From: Chloroflexota bacterium
GTDB taxonomy: Bacteria; Chloroflexota; Anaerolineae; UBA1429
DNA length: 39,674 nt
NCBI GenBank assembly: GCA_019873625.1
Contig: JAIOAW010000003.1
Location: 1 to 39,674, forward strand
Reading direction: 5' to 3'
Part shown: piece by piece, positions 14,171-23,149 of the stretch
How the letters are laid out: each line of letters begins with the position of its first letter
Position numbering within the stretch: position 1 is the first letter of the stretch
Position numbers and translations under genes: made by a program
Notes under the pieces: model-generated
Databases searched by the model: none
What the model was told of the DNA's origin: nothing
What the model saw: the letters and a program-made list of their open reading frames with translations, nothing else

Positions 14171-15913
14171 TCAGCGGCAGATCAACACGGGGAACCAGGC
14201 CATCCGCAACACGCGATCCACCGTGCTCCCCAAGAAGGCTTTGAGAAGCGGTTGGTAGCCAAACCCGCCCATCAGGAGGAGGTCCACGCCCCTCTCGCCC
14301 ATCTCGCGCAGAATGGCCTCGTGAGGCGCCACGTTTTGCTGGTAGAGCGCCTCCACCTGCACGCCCCCGGCCTCTTCGACGTAACGGCGGGCCGCTTCTA
14401 GCATCTCTTGGCTCGTCGTCGTGCTCTCGACCGTGAGGATGATGCCTTCCATCGCCCAGCAAGTGACGAGGTGCTTGAAGATAAAGAGCGCCTCGCGCGC
14501 CTTGGAACTCCCATCATAGGCGAGCAGGGCCTTCTTGAGGGGGGCCACCTGCGTGCCCGGCACGGCCAAAATCGGGCAGGGGGCGCGGCTGGCGACCGAC
14601 TGGAAGATGGTACCCAAGGGGCGCTCTTCCCAACGGCCGTGGACGCGGCGTTGGTTGATGACCACGAGATCATACCAACGGGAGCGGCGGACGATCTCCT
14701 CGGCCACGTCGTTCGCCTCGACCACCTTGGCCGAGGCGCGCACGCCGAGGGCCTGCACCCGCGCGTCGAACTCGCGCAGGATCTCCTCGGCGTGGGCGGC
14801 GGCCTCGGGCGTGTTTGCGGTCTTGATGTGCAGGCCGTGCAGGGTGCCCTCCTCGCGTCGGGCGAACTCGGCCGCCTGGGTGAGCGCCCGCCAGCCCGTT
14901 TCGGCGCCCGTAAGCGTCACCAAGATATCGTGAAAGAGGTGCCCGGTAACGCGCCTTTCCACACGCTCTTGGCGCCAGGTGCCCGCCGGCGGCCCAGGCT
15001 CCATCGAGGGTGGGATAAAGAGGCTCTGAAATCGCCGCAGCCAGCGCTTGAGCACATAGCGGGGGCTGCGGCCAAAGCGCACCACGAAGTCTTGTGCGGC
15101 CTCCCACGGCTCCATCGGGCGCCCTAGGCTCAGCGAAAGGTAGTAGGTGTGCTCGCTAATCCAAAAATAGAGGTCGCTTTCCGTAAGGCCCGGGAACTCT
15201 TTGAGGAGGCCATCTCGCCGGATGATCTCGATCACGGGGAGGTAGACGTGGTCATACCAATGGGTTACGGCCTCTTCCCAGGTCAACTCGCGGCCCTGTT
15301 CGATTTCGACAAAGTACTTGTGCGTGCGGATGTGCTCGATTAATTTGACGTAATCGCCCGGCATCGTCAGCCGGATGTTTTGGTCTGGGCGGAGCACATC
15401 GAGTTTGGTCTCTTCGAGGAACTGCCTGTAGGCGGCGAGGACATCGAGATCCTCTAACTTGAGGTCGGGGGTAGGGGGTACGCGGCTCTGGACCTCGATT
15501 ACCTCAGCATCAATGAAGGTTTGCCTTTTCTGCCGGGCGACGGATACCCGGTGGTGGCCATCCACCACAAAGTAGAGATCGCCCAATTTGTAGAGCGAGA
15601 CGGGTGGCAGGCTCACGCCCGTCAGGTAGGCCGAATCAATGCTGATCCATTTGCCCTGCGAATGGACTTGGGTGGGGTGGAAGATGCGGTCGAAATCACG
15701 GCTGCGATTCAGGCTGCCCACGATTTTATCCAAAGGCACGGCCTGAAGGCCGCGATACCGTTGGCCCACCAGCCCCATAGACTGGCGCACTTCTTCCAAG
15801 GGCAAAAGGCGCACATCGCGCCCGGTGAGCATAGCCCACAGGCGGTACCAACGCGCCCTGCGTTTGGCCTTGCGAAAATCCTCAAGCGCCCTGGAATGAA
15901 CCCCTTGCTCCAC
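14171..15913 (-). CDS. ParB-like / DUF4032-like / tandem universal stress protein fusion
   Basis: A 580-residue cytoplasmic protein with at least four parts. Residues 1-135 contain a ParB/sulfiredoxin-like segment with VVDGHHRVSVAR (117-127). Residues about 150-290 resemble DUF4032 (WYDHVYLPVIEIIRR, FPGLTESDLYFW). Residues 327-452 form a first universal stress domain with a degenerate nucleotide loop. Residues 459-580 form a second Usp domain whose ATP motif is intact (GGFG, nine residues, GST, residues 549-564). ATP binding may therefore be confined to the last domain. The start is GTG at 15913 with AAGGAG ten bases upstream. The M23 gene begins 11 bp after its stop, so they are co-transcribed. 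Function is unknown; sensing plus DNA or nucleotide binding is a guess. Confidence 0.8.
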   Translation of the reverse strand: MEQGVHSRALEDFRKAKRRARWYRLWAMLTGRDVRLLPLEEVRQSMGLVGQRYRGLQAVPLDKIVGSLNRSRDFDRIFHPTQVHSQGKWISIDSAYLTGVSLPPVSLYKLGDLYFVVDGHHRVSVARQKRQTFIDAEVIEVQSRVPPTPDLKLEDLDVLAAYRQFLEETKLDVLRPDQNIRLTMPGDYVKLIEHIRTHKYFVEIEQGRELTWEEAVTHWYDHVYLPVIEIIRRDGLLKEFPGLTESDLYFWISEHTYYLSLSLGRPMEPWEAAQDFVVRFGRSPRYVLKRWLRRFQSLFIPPSMEPGPPAGTWRQERVERRVTGHLFHDILVTLTGAETGWRALTQAAEFARREEGTLHGLHIKTANTPEAAAHAEEILREFDARVQALGVRASAKVVEANDVAEEIVRRSRWYDLVVINQRRVHGRWEERPLGTIFQSVASRAPCPILAVPGTQVAPLKKALLAYDGSSKAREALFIFKHLVTCWAMEGIILTVESTTTSQEMLEAARRYVEEAGGVQVEALYQQNVAPHEAILREMGERGVDLLLMGGFGYQPLLKAFLGSTVDRVLRMAWFPVLICR

Positions 15914-16014
15914 GATATGGCGACTCCTTATGGCGATTTGAGGCCTACCATCACCCCAGTATATGGGAGGAGCGCCTGTTTGCCAAGCCTGGTGCCTTTC
16001 TAGAGAAGCGCCTT

Positions 16015-16656
16015 TTAGATGAACCGATCTGGGCGGAGAGGCCGTGCGGGAAAATAGTTGCCATGGCCTGGAACGATCAAATCATAGGCCGTTTTCATTT
16101 GCCGGATGGTCTCCGCGGCGAGGGCGAAATCTACCGAGTTGGTATGGCCCTCCTCTTCGCGAAAGTGATCCCAGGTCATCACCGCATCTCCGGCGACGAG
16201 CGTGCGGCCCCAAACGGCATCAAAGGCCAGGCTGTGGTGCGTCAACGTGTGGCCGGGGGTATGGACGAGTTCAATCCCCTCGGGGAGGTGCCCTTCGGCT
16301 GGCTGGAACTGGGCGATGAGCGCCTCTTCTTCCGGCAGGCGAGCGCGCCAGGTCTCCATCTCGGCCGCCGCCATAAAGAGGGGCTTGCCCGGAAAAAGCG
16401 GGATGCCGTAGCGATGATCTCCATGATGGTGCGTTACAAAGATGAGATCTATCGCCTCGGGCTTGAGGCCCGTCGTCTGCAGAAGGAGGCGTTCCAGGGC
16501 TTCGGGGTGGGGAGAGGGATCCACCAATAAGCGCACACCGCCGATTTGGATGAGGGTGCACGTGGCGGCGGCCTGCCGCACGCGTTCCGTCTCTCCCCAG
16601 AACTTGTTGGCGCCCACATAGCCGATGTTGACGATGGTGAATGTGCCTAGGCCCAT
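16015..16656 (-). CDS. metallo-beta-lactamase fold hydrolase
   Basis: A 213-residue MBL-fold protein with the metal motif THHHGDH (HxHxDH), then HTPGHT, GDAVMTWD and the final metal His in VPGHGNYF. It is a single-domain, cytoplasmic enzyme, likely a thioesterase, lactonase or glyoxalase-II-like hydrolase; the substrate cannot be read from sequence. The frame continues upstream into nagB, but GGAGGG nine bases before the ATG at 16656 fixes the start. It follows nagB by 31 bp in the same direction. Confidence 0.88.
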   Translation of the reverse strand: MGLGTFTIVNIGYVGANKFWGETERVRQAAATCTLIQIGGVRLLVDPSPHPEALERLLLQTTGLKPEAIDLIFVTHHHGDHRYGIPLFPGKPLFMAAAEMETWRARLPEEEALIAQFQPAEGHLPEGIELVHTPGHTLTHHSLAFDAVWGRTLVAGDAVMTWDHFREEEGHTNSVDFALAAETIRQMKTAYDLIVPGHGNYFPARPLRPDRFI

Positions 16657-16687
16657 GATGCGTTTCCCTCCGATTCGGATTCTATGG

Positions 16688-17470
16688 CTAGAGCACGTCG
16701 AGCAAGGAGGCCGATTCGAAATCGAGGTACAGCACGGCGTGTGGCTGGCGCCGCAGGATGGAGGCCGGGCATTCGGGCGTGATCGGCCCTTTGAGGGCGG
16801 CCCGCACGGCCTGGGCCTTGCGGCGCTCCGGCACGACGACGAGGAGATGCCTCGGCGCGACGAGCGCCGGGATGGTGAGCGACAGGGCTTGCTTGGGCAC
16901 ATCCTCCAGCGTGGCAAAGTGCCCCTCGCCCACCTGCTGCATACGGCAGGCATAGTCGAGGGTTACGATGTGGATCACTTGATCTGTGGTGAAATCGGCC
17001 GGGGGATCGTTGAAGGCCAAATGGCCGTTCTCGCCGATGCCCATCACGCAGACATCGGGCGGATATTGCTTGAGGAGCGCGGCATAACGGGCCATCTCCG
17101 CCTCGAGATCGGGGGCGTCTCCTTGAATCTCGTAAAAGGCCAGGGGGTGCACCCAGTTCACCAGTTTCTCACGGATGTAGCGGCGAAAACTCGCCGGGTG
17201 ATCGGCCGGCATCCCGCAGTATTCGTCCATATGGAACACGCGCACGCGCCCCCAGGGGATGTCTCGGCGCTGGCGCAGGGCCTCCATAAAGCGGAGTTGG
17301 GAATTCCCTGTAGCCACGATGATGGCCGCCTCGTCCTTTTCGGCAAGGACGCGGTTCAAGATGGCCGCCAGGTCTGCCGCGGCGCTTGCCCCTAGCGAAA
17401 CCCCGTCCGGATAGATGCGCACCGTCAAATCGTCAAAACGCCCCTCCCAACGCGGAGATATGCCCTCCAT
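16688..17470 (-). CDS. nagB: glucosamine-6-phosphate deaminase-like protein
   Basis: A 260-residue sugar-phosphate isomerase/deaminase of the NagB group, which converts glucosamine-6-phosphate to fructose-6-phosphate and ammonia. Visible signatures are the phosphate loop IIVATGNSQLRFMEAL, HMDEYCG with the catalytic Asp, and the NagB hallmark GIGENGHLAFNDP. Three clustered ATG codons (17488, 17476, 17470) are possible; GGAGGG is best spaced for the last. The substrate could be a related amino-sugar phosphate. It is first in a two-gene unit with the MBL hydrolase and suggests amino-sugar catabolism. Confidence 0.9.
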   Translation of the reverse strand: MEGISPRWEGRFDDLTVRIYPDGVSLGASAAADLAAILNRVLAEKDEAAIIVATGNSQLRFMEALRQRRDIPWGRVRVFHMDEYCGMPADHPASFRRYIREKLVNWVHPLAFYEIQGDAPDLEAEMARYAALLKQYPPDVCVMGIGENGHLAFNDPPADFTTDQVIHIVTLDYACRMQQVGEGHFATLEDVPKQALSLTIPALVAPRHLLVVVPERRKAQAVRAALKGPITPECPASILRRQPHAVLYLDFESASLLDVL

Positions 17471-17537
17471 CCTCATCCCTCCTCTCATTTTCCTTGCGCC
17501 CTTTGAGGATAGGAGGGAGGGGGCGCCCTGTCAAACG

Positions 17538-17570
17538 AAAAAGGCGCCCCTCCTACGGGCGAGGGGCGCC
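17538..17570 (-). terminator. intrinsic terminator after the DUF362 gene
   Basis: On the minus strand a 10-bp G+C stem (GGCGCCCCTC / GAGGGGCGCC) with an 8-nt loop is followed immediately by TTTTTCGTTTG. It ends the ParB-DUF362 transcript. Confidence 0.9.
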
Positions 17571-17576
17571 AGGCCC

Positions 17577-18797
17577 TTAGCCCCGCGAGAGGAGGCGGCC
17601 CAACCAGGGCTTGCGCAGTTCCACGGCCGTCTCGGGGCAGAGTTCATGGCAGCAGTAACAGCGGATGCATTTGCTTAAATCCATCACGGCCTTGCGGTTT
17701 ACAATGGTGATGGCATTCACCGGGCAGTGGCGGGCGCAGAACCCGCAGCCGATGCATTTGGGGCCGGCGTGCGGCGCGGCCACCATTTGGTTGCCCAGCC
17801 AACGGCTGAGGCGAGCGCCCAACCCCGGCCGCCGATGCCCTTCGAGGGCCTCGCCCGAAGAAACCCTTTGAAGGATCGCTCGCAATGGCCCTTTGGCCAG
17901 GCCCGGGTCAATGGGCATCTCGATGCCCATCCGAAAGTCGGCGATGCGCACCGCCTCTAATTCCTCGCCCACGATCTCGATATCCTCCAGGCGGCCGCTG
18001 GTGAGGCCACGCGCCACGGCGCGGCGCGTGGTGAGGACGGCGGTCGGCTCCAGGCTGACGAGCGCGGCACAGACGGTATCCATAGCCAGGCCGTCGGGGC
18101 TGGCAAGGAGAAGGCCCATTTCGCGTGGGTCCCCGCCGGAGGGGCCTTCGCCCTCCATCCCGATGATGGCATCCATAATGTTGAGCGCGGGCTTGACGTA
18201 GGTATAGATGTCGAGCAACCCCTCGCAAAAGAGGCTGCGATCTTGCAGTTTGGAGTGATAGGCCACCTTGGTGGTGCCCGGGATGAGGCCGAAGAGGTTC
18301 TTGACGGCAAGCGTCAGCCCCACGAGGTTGTGCGTCTTGAACTTGGGGAGGTTGATAACGACATCGGCCTCGGTAAGGGGATGGACGACGTCCAGCCGGT
18401 GGAGGAGGGCGCCCTCGGGGTGGGGGACGTTCGCACTGCGGAAATCCTCATTGAGGGGCACGCCACTGACTTCCGAGGCCCAGGTCATCCCCGTGGCCTT
18501 GTAGACGGCGCTCATCCAACGCGCGATGAAGGGGCCGCCCGATGACTCTACGACGAAGGGCTGCCCCCCCGCCTCGAACACCAAACGCGCCACGGCCGCG
18601 ACGATGGCCGGATGCGTGGTGGCCGCTTTCTCGGGCGGCACAGCGCGCAAGAGGTTCGGCTTGAGCAGGACGCGCTGGCCCGGCTGGACGAAGGCGCTCA
18701 TCCCCCCAAAGGGTTCTAGGGCCTGGCAGATGGCCGCCTCTACGGCTTCAAGGTCATAGGTGCTGCAACGGACGAGGGAAACGCGGGGCTTACTCAT
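17577..18797 (-). CDS. DUF362 protein with C-terminal 2[4Fe-4S] ferredoxin domain
   Basis: A 406-residue protein. Residues 1-300 are a DUF362 domain (VLLKPNLL near residue 45, VINLPKFKTHNLVGLT, VKNLFGLIPG, MDAIIGMEGEGPSGG), a fold found in anaerobes and of unproven enzymatic role. The C-terminus holds two cluster motifs, CIGCGFCARHCPV and CIRCYCCHELCPE. The ATG at 18797 overlaps the parB TGA by one base (TGATG), indicating translational coupling; a GTG just upstream is an alternative. Coupling with a ParB-family gene is odd, as the two are not known to work together. The transcript ends at a strong intrinsic terminator. Confidence 0.88.
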   Translation of the reverse strand: MSKPRVSLVRCSTYDLEAVEAAICQALEPFGGMSAFVQPGQRVLLKPNLLRAVPPEKAATTHPAIVAAVARLVFEAGGQPFVVESSGGPFIARWMSAVYKATGMTWASEVSGVPLNEDFRSANVPHPEGALLHRLDVVHPLTEADVVINLPKFKTHNLVGLTLAVKNLFGLIPGTTKVAYHSKLQDRSLFCEGLLDIYTYVKPALNIMDAIIGMEGEGPSGGDPREMGLLLASPDGLAMDTVCAALVSLEPTAVLTTRRAVARGLTSGRLEDIEIVGEELEAVRIADFRMGIEMPIDPGLAKGPLRAILQRVSSGEALEGHRRPGLGARLSRWLGNQMVAAPHAGPKCIGCGFCARHCPVNAITIVNRKAVMDLSKCIRCYCCHELCPETAVELRKPWLGRLLSRG

Positions 18798-19906
18798 CAC
18801 GGGGCCTCCTGAACGGGATGGGACGCGGCGCCTTCAAAGGCGCGTTCAAGCGCTGTAACCGCCTCGGCGAGGAAACGCAGTTGGCGCGCCGCGAGCCGTA
18901 GTTTGACGAGGCCCCCCTCGTCCTCTTCGACCTGGCGCTGGAAGTCCCCCTCCTGCACAAAACGGGTCAAGCGCCCGAGTTCGTCCATAAAGGCATCGAG
19001 CGAATGGATCTTGAGGATGCGGTGGCCGTCTCGCGTGGTGGGTTCGAGGTGGGCAAACCCGCCCTCGCCCTCCCCAAGGGCATCCCAAGGCGCTGCCTCG
19101 CCCTGGGGGAACGAGCGGGCACCCTGTTCTTCCTCGGCGGGTTCTTCCCATGGTGCGCCGGTTCCCTCTGGCGCGGGAGATGGTGCCCAGGTGGGGAGCG
19201 GTTCCGGCGCACGATTCTCCACTGTGGGGATGCGTTCGCCCCGCCGCAGGATCTCTAGGGCCGTACGCGGCGAGATATTCGCGTTCTTTTGGAGCGCCGC
19301 CGAGAGGCGCCCGAGTTCCGCTGCCGAAAGGCCCTCTTCGATGAGGAGCGCGGCCACCTCCTCTTGGCGGCTGGCAGGGGAAATCTCTGCCAAGTGTTGG
19401 GCGTGCGTCACGCCGAATTCCCCCTCGAGGATGAGCCTCTGCACACCGGGCGCTAGGTCCAAAAGGCGGATGTAGCGCTGAATCTGCCGCGTGGAGAGGC
19501 CCAGCGTGCGCGCCATCCGATCTAGGGCTTCCGTCTGGCTCAGCCCCTGGGCGGTGAGGCGATTGAGCATCTCTTGGAAGGCGCGCGCCTGGTCGAGATC
19601 GTTCAGGTCGAGCCGTTGGAGGTTCTCGATGGCCTGGTGCACGGCGGCCTCTTCGGCCTCCTCGGCGCCCAGCACCACGCAAGGGACGCGATCCAGCCCC
19701 GCGACGATAGCCGCATCGCGCCGGCGGTGCCCGTAGATTAGGCGATAAGCATCGCCCTCGCGCACCACGCCCAGCGGCTGCAGGATGCCGTGCTCGCGGA
19801 TGGTCTCGGCGAGGCCGGCCAGGTCGCCGGGGTCTGTGCGCACATTGCGGCGGCTCGGTAAGAGGTCCCGGGGGTTGAGGTAAAGTAGGGTTGGTTCGGC
19901 GATCAT
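18797..19906 (-). CDS. ParB/RepB/Spo0J family protein, without an adjacent parA
   Basis: A 369-residue ParB-family protein. Residues 1-95 are the N-terminal CTPase/ParB domain (LLPSRRNVRTD, IREHGILQPLGVV, and GHRRRDAA in the position of the GERRxRAA box). Residues about 100-215 are the helix-turn-helix DNA-binding region (ARTLGLSTRQIQRYIRLL). A Pro/Glu-rich linker and a charged helical C-terminal domain follow. The frame is open to 20344, but AAGGGGG just upstream of 19906 and the protein signature fix that ATG. No parA gene is adjacent, so it may be a transcription factor or nucleoid-occlusion-type protein rather than the chromosomal ParB. Confidence 0.87.
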   Translation of the reverse strand: MIAEPTLLYLNPRDLLPSRRNVRTDPGDLAGLAETIREHGILQPLGVVREGDAYRLIYGHRRRDAAIVAGLDRVPCVVLGAEEAEEAAVHQAIENLQRLDLNDLDQARAFQEMLNRLTAQGLSQTEALDRMARTLGLSTRQIQRYIRLLDLAPGVQRLILEGEFGVTHAQHLAEISPASRQEEVAALLIEEGLSAAELGRLSAALQKNANISPRTALEILRRGERIPTVENRAPEPLPTWAPSPAPEGTGAPWEEPAEEEQGARSFPQGEAAPWDALGEGEGGFAHLEPTTRDGHRILKIHSLDAFMDELGRLTRFVQEGDFQRQVEEDEGGLVKLRLAARQLRFLAEAVTALERAFEGAASHPVQEAP

Positions 19907-20059
19907 TCTGCCCCCTTGAATAAGGTCGTGGATATGATAGACGCAAAAGGGCGCACCACCAAACAAGTGGATGCCGGATAAGGCTTGCCCCCTGGGGGCC
20001 TTTTGTGGTATCGTTCCAACCGTTCGGAGGGCATGCATCTCTAGGAATGAGGCCGAGAA

Positions 20060-21217
20060 ATGAACGCCAAACAACGCTTTTTGACGGCCCTGGATCGCTC
20101 GGGTTTGCCCGATCGCCTGCCCGTAACCACCCATCACCTGATGCGCTATTTTCTGGATACCTATATGGGGGGGATGGATAACGAGGCCTTTTTCGATTAC
20201 TTTGGCCTTGACCCCATCCGCTGGATTTTGCCCTACCGAGCCGATGAGGCGGCGGGGGAGTATCTTGACCCCGAACGCGAGGACCCGCTCCAGCCGTGCG
20301 CCATCTTGACGGCGAATTGGCGCCTTGAACGGGAGACCCTGCAAGAAACCCCGGAGCGCGTGATGCGCTATCGCTTTGTGACGCCGCGCGGAACGCTCTC
20401 GATGGTCATTGCCTCCAACGTCTATACGTCTTGGATTATCGAGCGGCTGATCAAGGAGAAAAGGGATATCGAACTCCTGGCGGACTATTGGCCCGCGCCC
20501 AAGTGCGATGTGGAGGCGGTGAACCGCGAAGCCGAACGCTATGGCGACCGCGGCCTCATCCGTGGCTCCATTGCCTCCTTCCCCATCTTTGGGCAGGGGG
20601 GCTGTTGGCAGGATGCGGCCTGCCTGGTGGGCATCGAGCGCCTCATTATGGAGACGTATGATGACCCCGTCTGGGTTCGGACGTTGCTCGGCATTTTGCA
20701 GAGCCGCAAGGCGGAATTCATCGCCTCACTAGAGGGGGCGCGTTTTGACCTCCTCGAGACGGGCGGCGGCGATGCCTCTTCGACGGTGATCTCGCCGCGC
20801 ATCTTTGACCGTTTCGTCGCGCCCTATGATGCGCCCCTCATCGCCTTGGCCCACGAGAAGGGTCAGCGCATTGTCTACCACACCTGCGGCGGGATGATGC
20901 CCTTCCTAGAGCGCATCGCGGATATGGGGCCGGATGCGATGGAGACCTTCACACCCCCCGGTATGGGCGGAGATGTGGACCTGGCGGAGGCCAAACGGCG
21001 GATTGGGCACCGCGTGTGTATGATCGGCGGATGGGATCAATTCCACTACTTTATCCACTGTTCCGAAGAGGAGACCCGCGCCGAGGTGCGCCGCTGCTTC
21101 CAGGCGGCCGGCGAAGGAGGGGGGTACATCTTGGCGCCCTCCGACCACTTTTTCGATGCGGACCCCCGCCTTATCGCCGCCTTTGCCGACGAGGCGCGGC
21201 GTTGCGTTTATGCCTAG
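20060..21217 (+). CDS. uroporphyrinogen-decarboxylase-family methyltransferase-like protein
   Basis: A 385-residue UroD-superfamily protein. The haem enzyme's conserved N-terminal substrate residues are not seen, while YHTCGG (His and Cys) and the following helix resemble the zinc site of corrinoid methyltransferases such as MtaA/CmuA. The remaining core GGWDQFHYF and the C-terminal APSDHFFDADP fit the wider family. Such proteins move methyl groups between corrinoid proteins and coenzymes, or act in aromatic demethylation; no corrinoid-protein gene is next to it. The start ATG has GAGG upstream. A membrane methyltransferase-like gene follows by 53 bp. Confidence 0.82.
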   Translation: MNAKQRFLTALDRSGLPDRLPVTTHHLMRYFLDTYMGGMDNEAFFDYFGLDPIRWILPYRADEAAGEYLDPEREDPLQPCAILTANWRLERETLQETPERVMRYRFVTPRGTLSMVIASNVYTSWIIERLIKEKRDIELLADYWPAPKCDVEAVNREAERYGDRGLIRGSIASFPIFGQGGCWQDAACLVGIERLIMETYDDPVWVRTLLGILQSRKAEFIASLEGARFDLLETGGGDASSTVISPRIFDRFVAPYDAPLIALAHEKGQRIVYHTCGGMMPFLERIADMGPDAMETFTPPGMGGDVDLAEAKRRIGHRVCMIGGWDQFHYFIHCSEEETRAEVRRCFQAAGEGGGYILAPSDHFFDADPRLIAAFADEARRCVYA

Positions 21218-21270
21218 GCTGTGAGGGGCTTGGATGAAGAGGAACCCCACCATCCCCCCGCGAGGGCGCG

Positions 21271-21954
21271 ATGTCTTTTAGCAAGGCCTTTCAACTCGTG
21301 GCCCTAGGGCTGTTCCTTGCCGTCGTGGTGGGGCATACCATCCACTTGCGCGTCAAAGAGGGCATCAACCCCATCACCTTGCGGCTCAAGGGCAAGGGGT
21401 TGGTGGGGGTGCTCGAACTCTCGCTCTTTCTCTGCGTGAACTTGTGGGCGTTGGCCGTCCTGTGGTACGCCTTGCCCTTCAATCACTGCCCAGTGGCCTG
21501 GCTGTGCGAGGTCTATTGGGTGGATGGCCCGGTGGCGCGCGGCATCGGGCTGGGAATGATCGGCATAGGGCTAATCGTTTTTGTGGTGGCCCAGGCCACC
21601 TTGGGCGATTCGTGGCGACTAGGGATAGACGAGCGCCGCCCCGGCGCTCTGGTTACCCATGGCATTTATCGCCTCTCGCGGCATCCGCTCTACCTCTTTT
21701 TCGAACTCTACTTCTTGGGCACCTTTCTCGTCAATGGCACGGCGATGTTCGGTATCTTTGCCATCCTCGTGGCGGCCAACTTGCACTATCAGATGGTGCA
21801 AGAGGAGCGCTTTCTCCTGCGCGTCTATGGAGAGGCCTACCGGGCCTATCAACAATGCACGGGGCGCTATTTGACGCTGCGTTTGAGACGCCGAGATTGC
21901 CTCAAGGCTCTCGAGAGGCTCTCGGAGGGGGAAGGGCGCGCCGAAAGGTTCTGA
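21271..21954 (+). CDS. isoprenylcysteine methyltransferase-like (ICMT/PEMT) membrane protein
   Basis: A 227-residue integral membrane protein with about five helices. The C-terminal half holds the signature of ICMT/PEMT-like methyltransferases: LVTHGIYRLSRHPLYL, followed by the QEERFLLRVYGEAYRAYQ helix, which in the family forms the SAM-binding region. Bacterial members methylate lipids, quinones or unknown substrates. The ATG at 21271 has GAGGG upstream. Its last 88 bp overlap the end of the convergent AbrB-family gene on the other strand. Confidence 0.85.
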   Translation: MSFSKAFQLVALGLFLAVVVGHTIHLRVKEGINPITLRLKGKGLVGVLELSLFLCVNLWALAVLWYALPFNHCPVAWLCEVYWVDGPVARGIGLGMIGIGLIVFVVAQATLGDSWRLGIDERRPGALVTHGIYRLSRHPLYLFFELYFLGTFLVNGTAMFGIFAILVAANLHYQMVQEERFLLRVYGEAYRAYQQCTGRYLTLRLRRRDCLKALERLSEGEGRAERF

Positions 21955-23057
21955 GGTTGCTCCGAGGCGGGCCGGCCTGCCCCCAGGCGCGCCACAAGGC
22001 GCACGAGCGCGGGCAAGAGGAGCATAATGATGATCATCCGCGAGACGTGCATTGCCGAGACGAGTTGGGCATCGGCGCCCAATTCATCCGCGAGGATGAT
22101 GAGCGTCGTCGCGCCGCCGGGAGAGGCGCCCAAGAGGCAAGTGAGCAGGTCGAGATGCGTGATGAGCGATAGGAACCAACCGAGCGCCATCCCCGCGAGG
22201 ATCAGGAAGGCCGTCATCAGGCCGCCGGCCAAGGCATAGGGCTTGAATTGGCGGAGCGTCTCTCGGGTTACGGAGGCGCCCACGCCGCAGCCGATGATCC
22301 ACTGGGCAAAAAGTTTCCAGGAGAAGGGTAGGTCGCTCAGGTGGAGGAGCGTGGGGTTGAGCGCCGCGGCAATGAGCATACCGGCCAAGAAGTCGCCGGC
22401 CGGGAACTGGCGGCGAGAGGCCCAAAACCCCACGGCAAGCCCTAAGGCGAGGAGTACGGCTAAACGCGCCCAGTGGGGGCCAACGGCGCTGGGCGGAGCG
22501 GCGACGAGCGGCGCGGGAGCGGAGTGGGCCGGCGCGAACGCCGCCGTCGCCAGGATGGGCATCACCAAGAGGACGCTCACCAGGCGCACCAGGTGAAGGC
22601 TGGCCACGGTGGGCGTATCCCCCTTCAAATCGTCGGCCAAGGCCACCATAGCCGATAAAGCGCCTGGCGCGGCGCCGCACAGCGCGGTGGGGAGAGACAT
22701 ATGGGCAAAGCGGTGGAGCGCCCAGGCCGCCGTGAGGCCGATGCCCATCAACGCAAGGACCATCAGCCCCACGGGCAATGCGGCCCTCGCCACGGCATGG
22801 ATCGTCTCCACCGTTACGGCGGCGCCCGTGGTCAACCCTAAAACGATGCGCGCCGTTACGGCAAGCCAACGCGGCGGCTCCTGAAGGTGCAAGCCGCCCA
22901 AGGCCGCCAAAGCGCTCAACAGCATAGCCCCGGTGAAGGCGCCGCCGGGGATGTCAAACGTCCTCCCCAAGAGCGCGCCGGCTAGCCCGCTCCCTAAGGC
23001 GATGACGACGCCCCGCGAAAATCCCGCCCGCCTTAGCCCCTGTAATGCCTTTGCCAA
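21867..23057 (-). CDS. AbrB-family membrane transporter
   Basis: A 396-residue polytopic membrane protein of the AbrB/ammonia-monooxygenase-named family (two repeats of about five helices). The conserved segments PGGAFTGAMLLSALA, LCGAAPGALSAMVALA and the paralogous LLGASPGGATTLIILA mark the repeats. The transported substrate is not established; the old name is misleading and does not imply ammonia oxidation. The start is TTG at 23057 with AGGAG seven bases upstream. The charged C-terminal tail overlaps the antisense end of the ICMT-like gene by 88 bp. Confidence 0.87.
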   Translation of the reverse strand: MAKALQGLRRAGFSRGVVIALGSGLAGALLGRTFDIPGGAFTGAMLLSALAALGGLHLQEPPRWLAVTARIVLGLTTGAAVTVETIHAVARAALPVGLMVLALMGIGLTAAWALHRFAHMSLPTALCGAAPGALSAMVALADDLKGDTPTVASLHLVRLVSVLLVMPILATAAFAPAHSAPAPLVAAPPSAVGPHWARLAVLLALGLAVGFWASRRQFPAGDFLAGMLIAAALNPTLLHLSDLPFSWKLFAQWIIGCGVGASVTRETLRQFKPYALAGGLMTAFLILAGMALGWFLSLITHLDLLTCLLGASPGGATTLIILADELGADAQLVSAMHVSRMIIIMLLLPALVRLVARLGAGRPASEQPQNLSARPSPSESLSRALRQSRRLKRSVK

Positions 23058-23149
23058 GGCCCCTCTCCTACCCAGTCTCCGGCTCTCTGGCGAATGGGTT
23101 TAGGATAGAAGGAAAGGGCGCCTTGTCAAACGCGCAGGGGCGAGATGTA

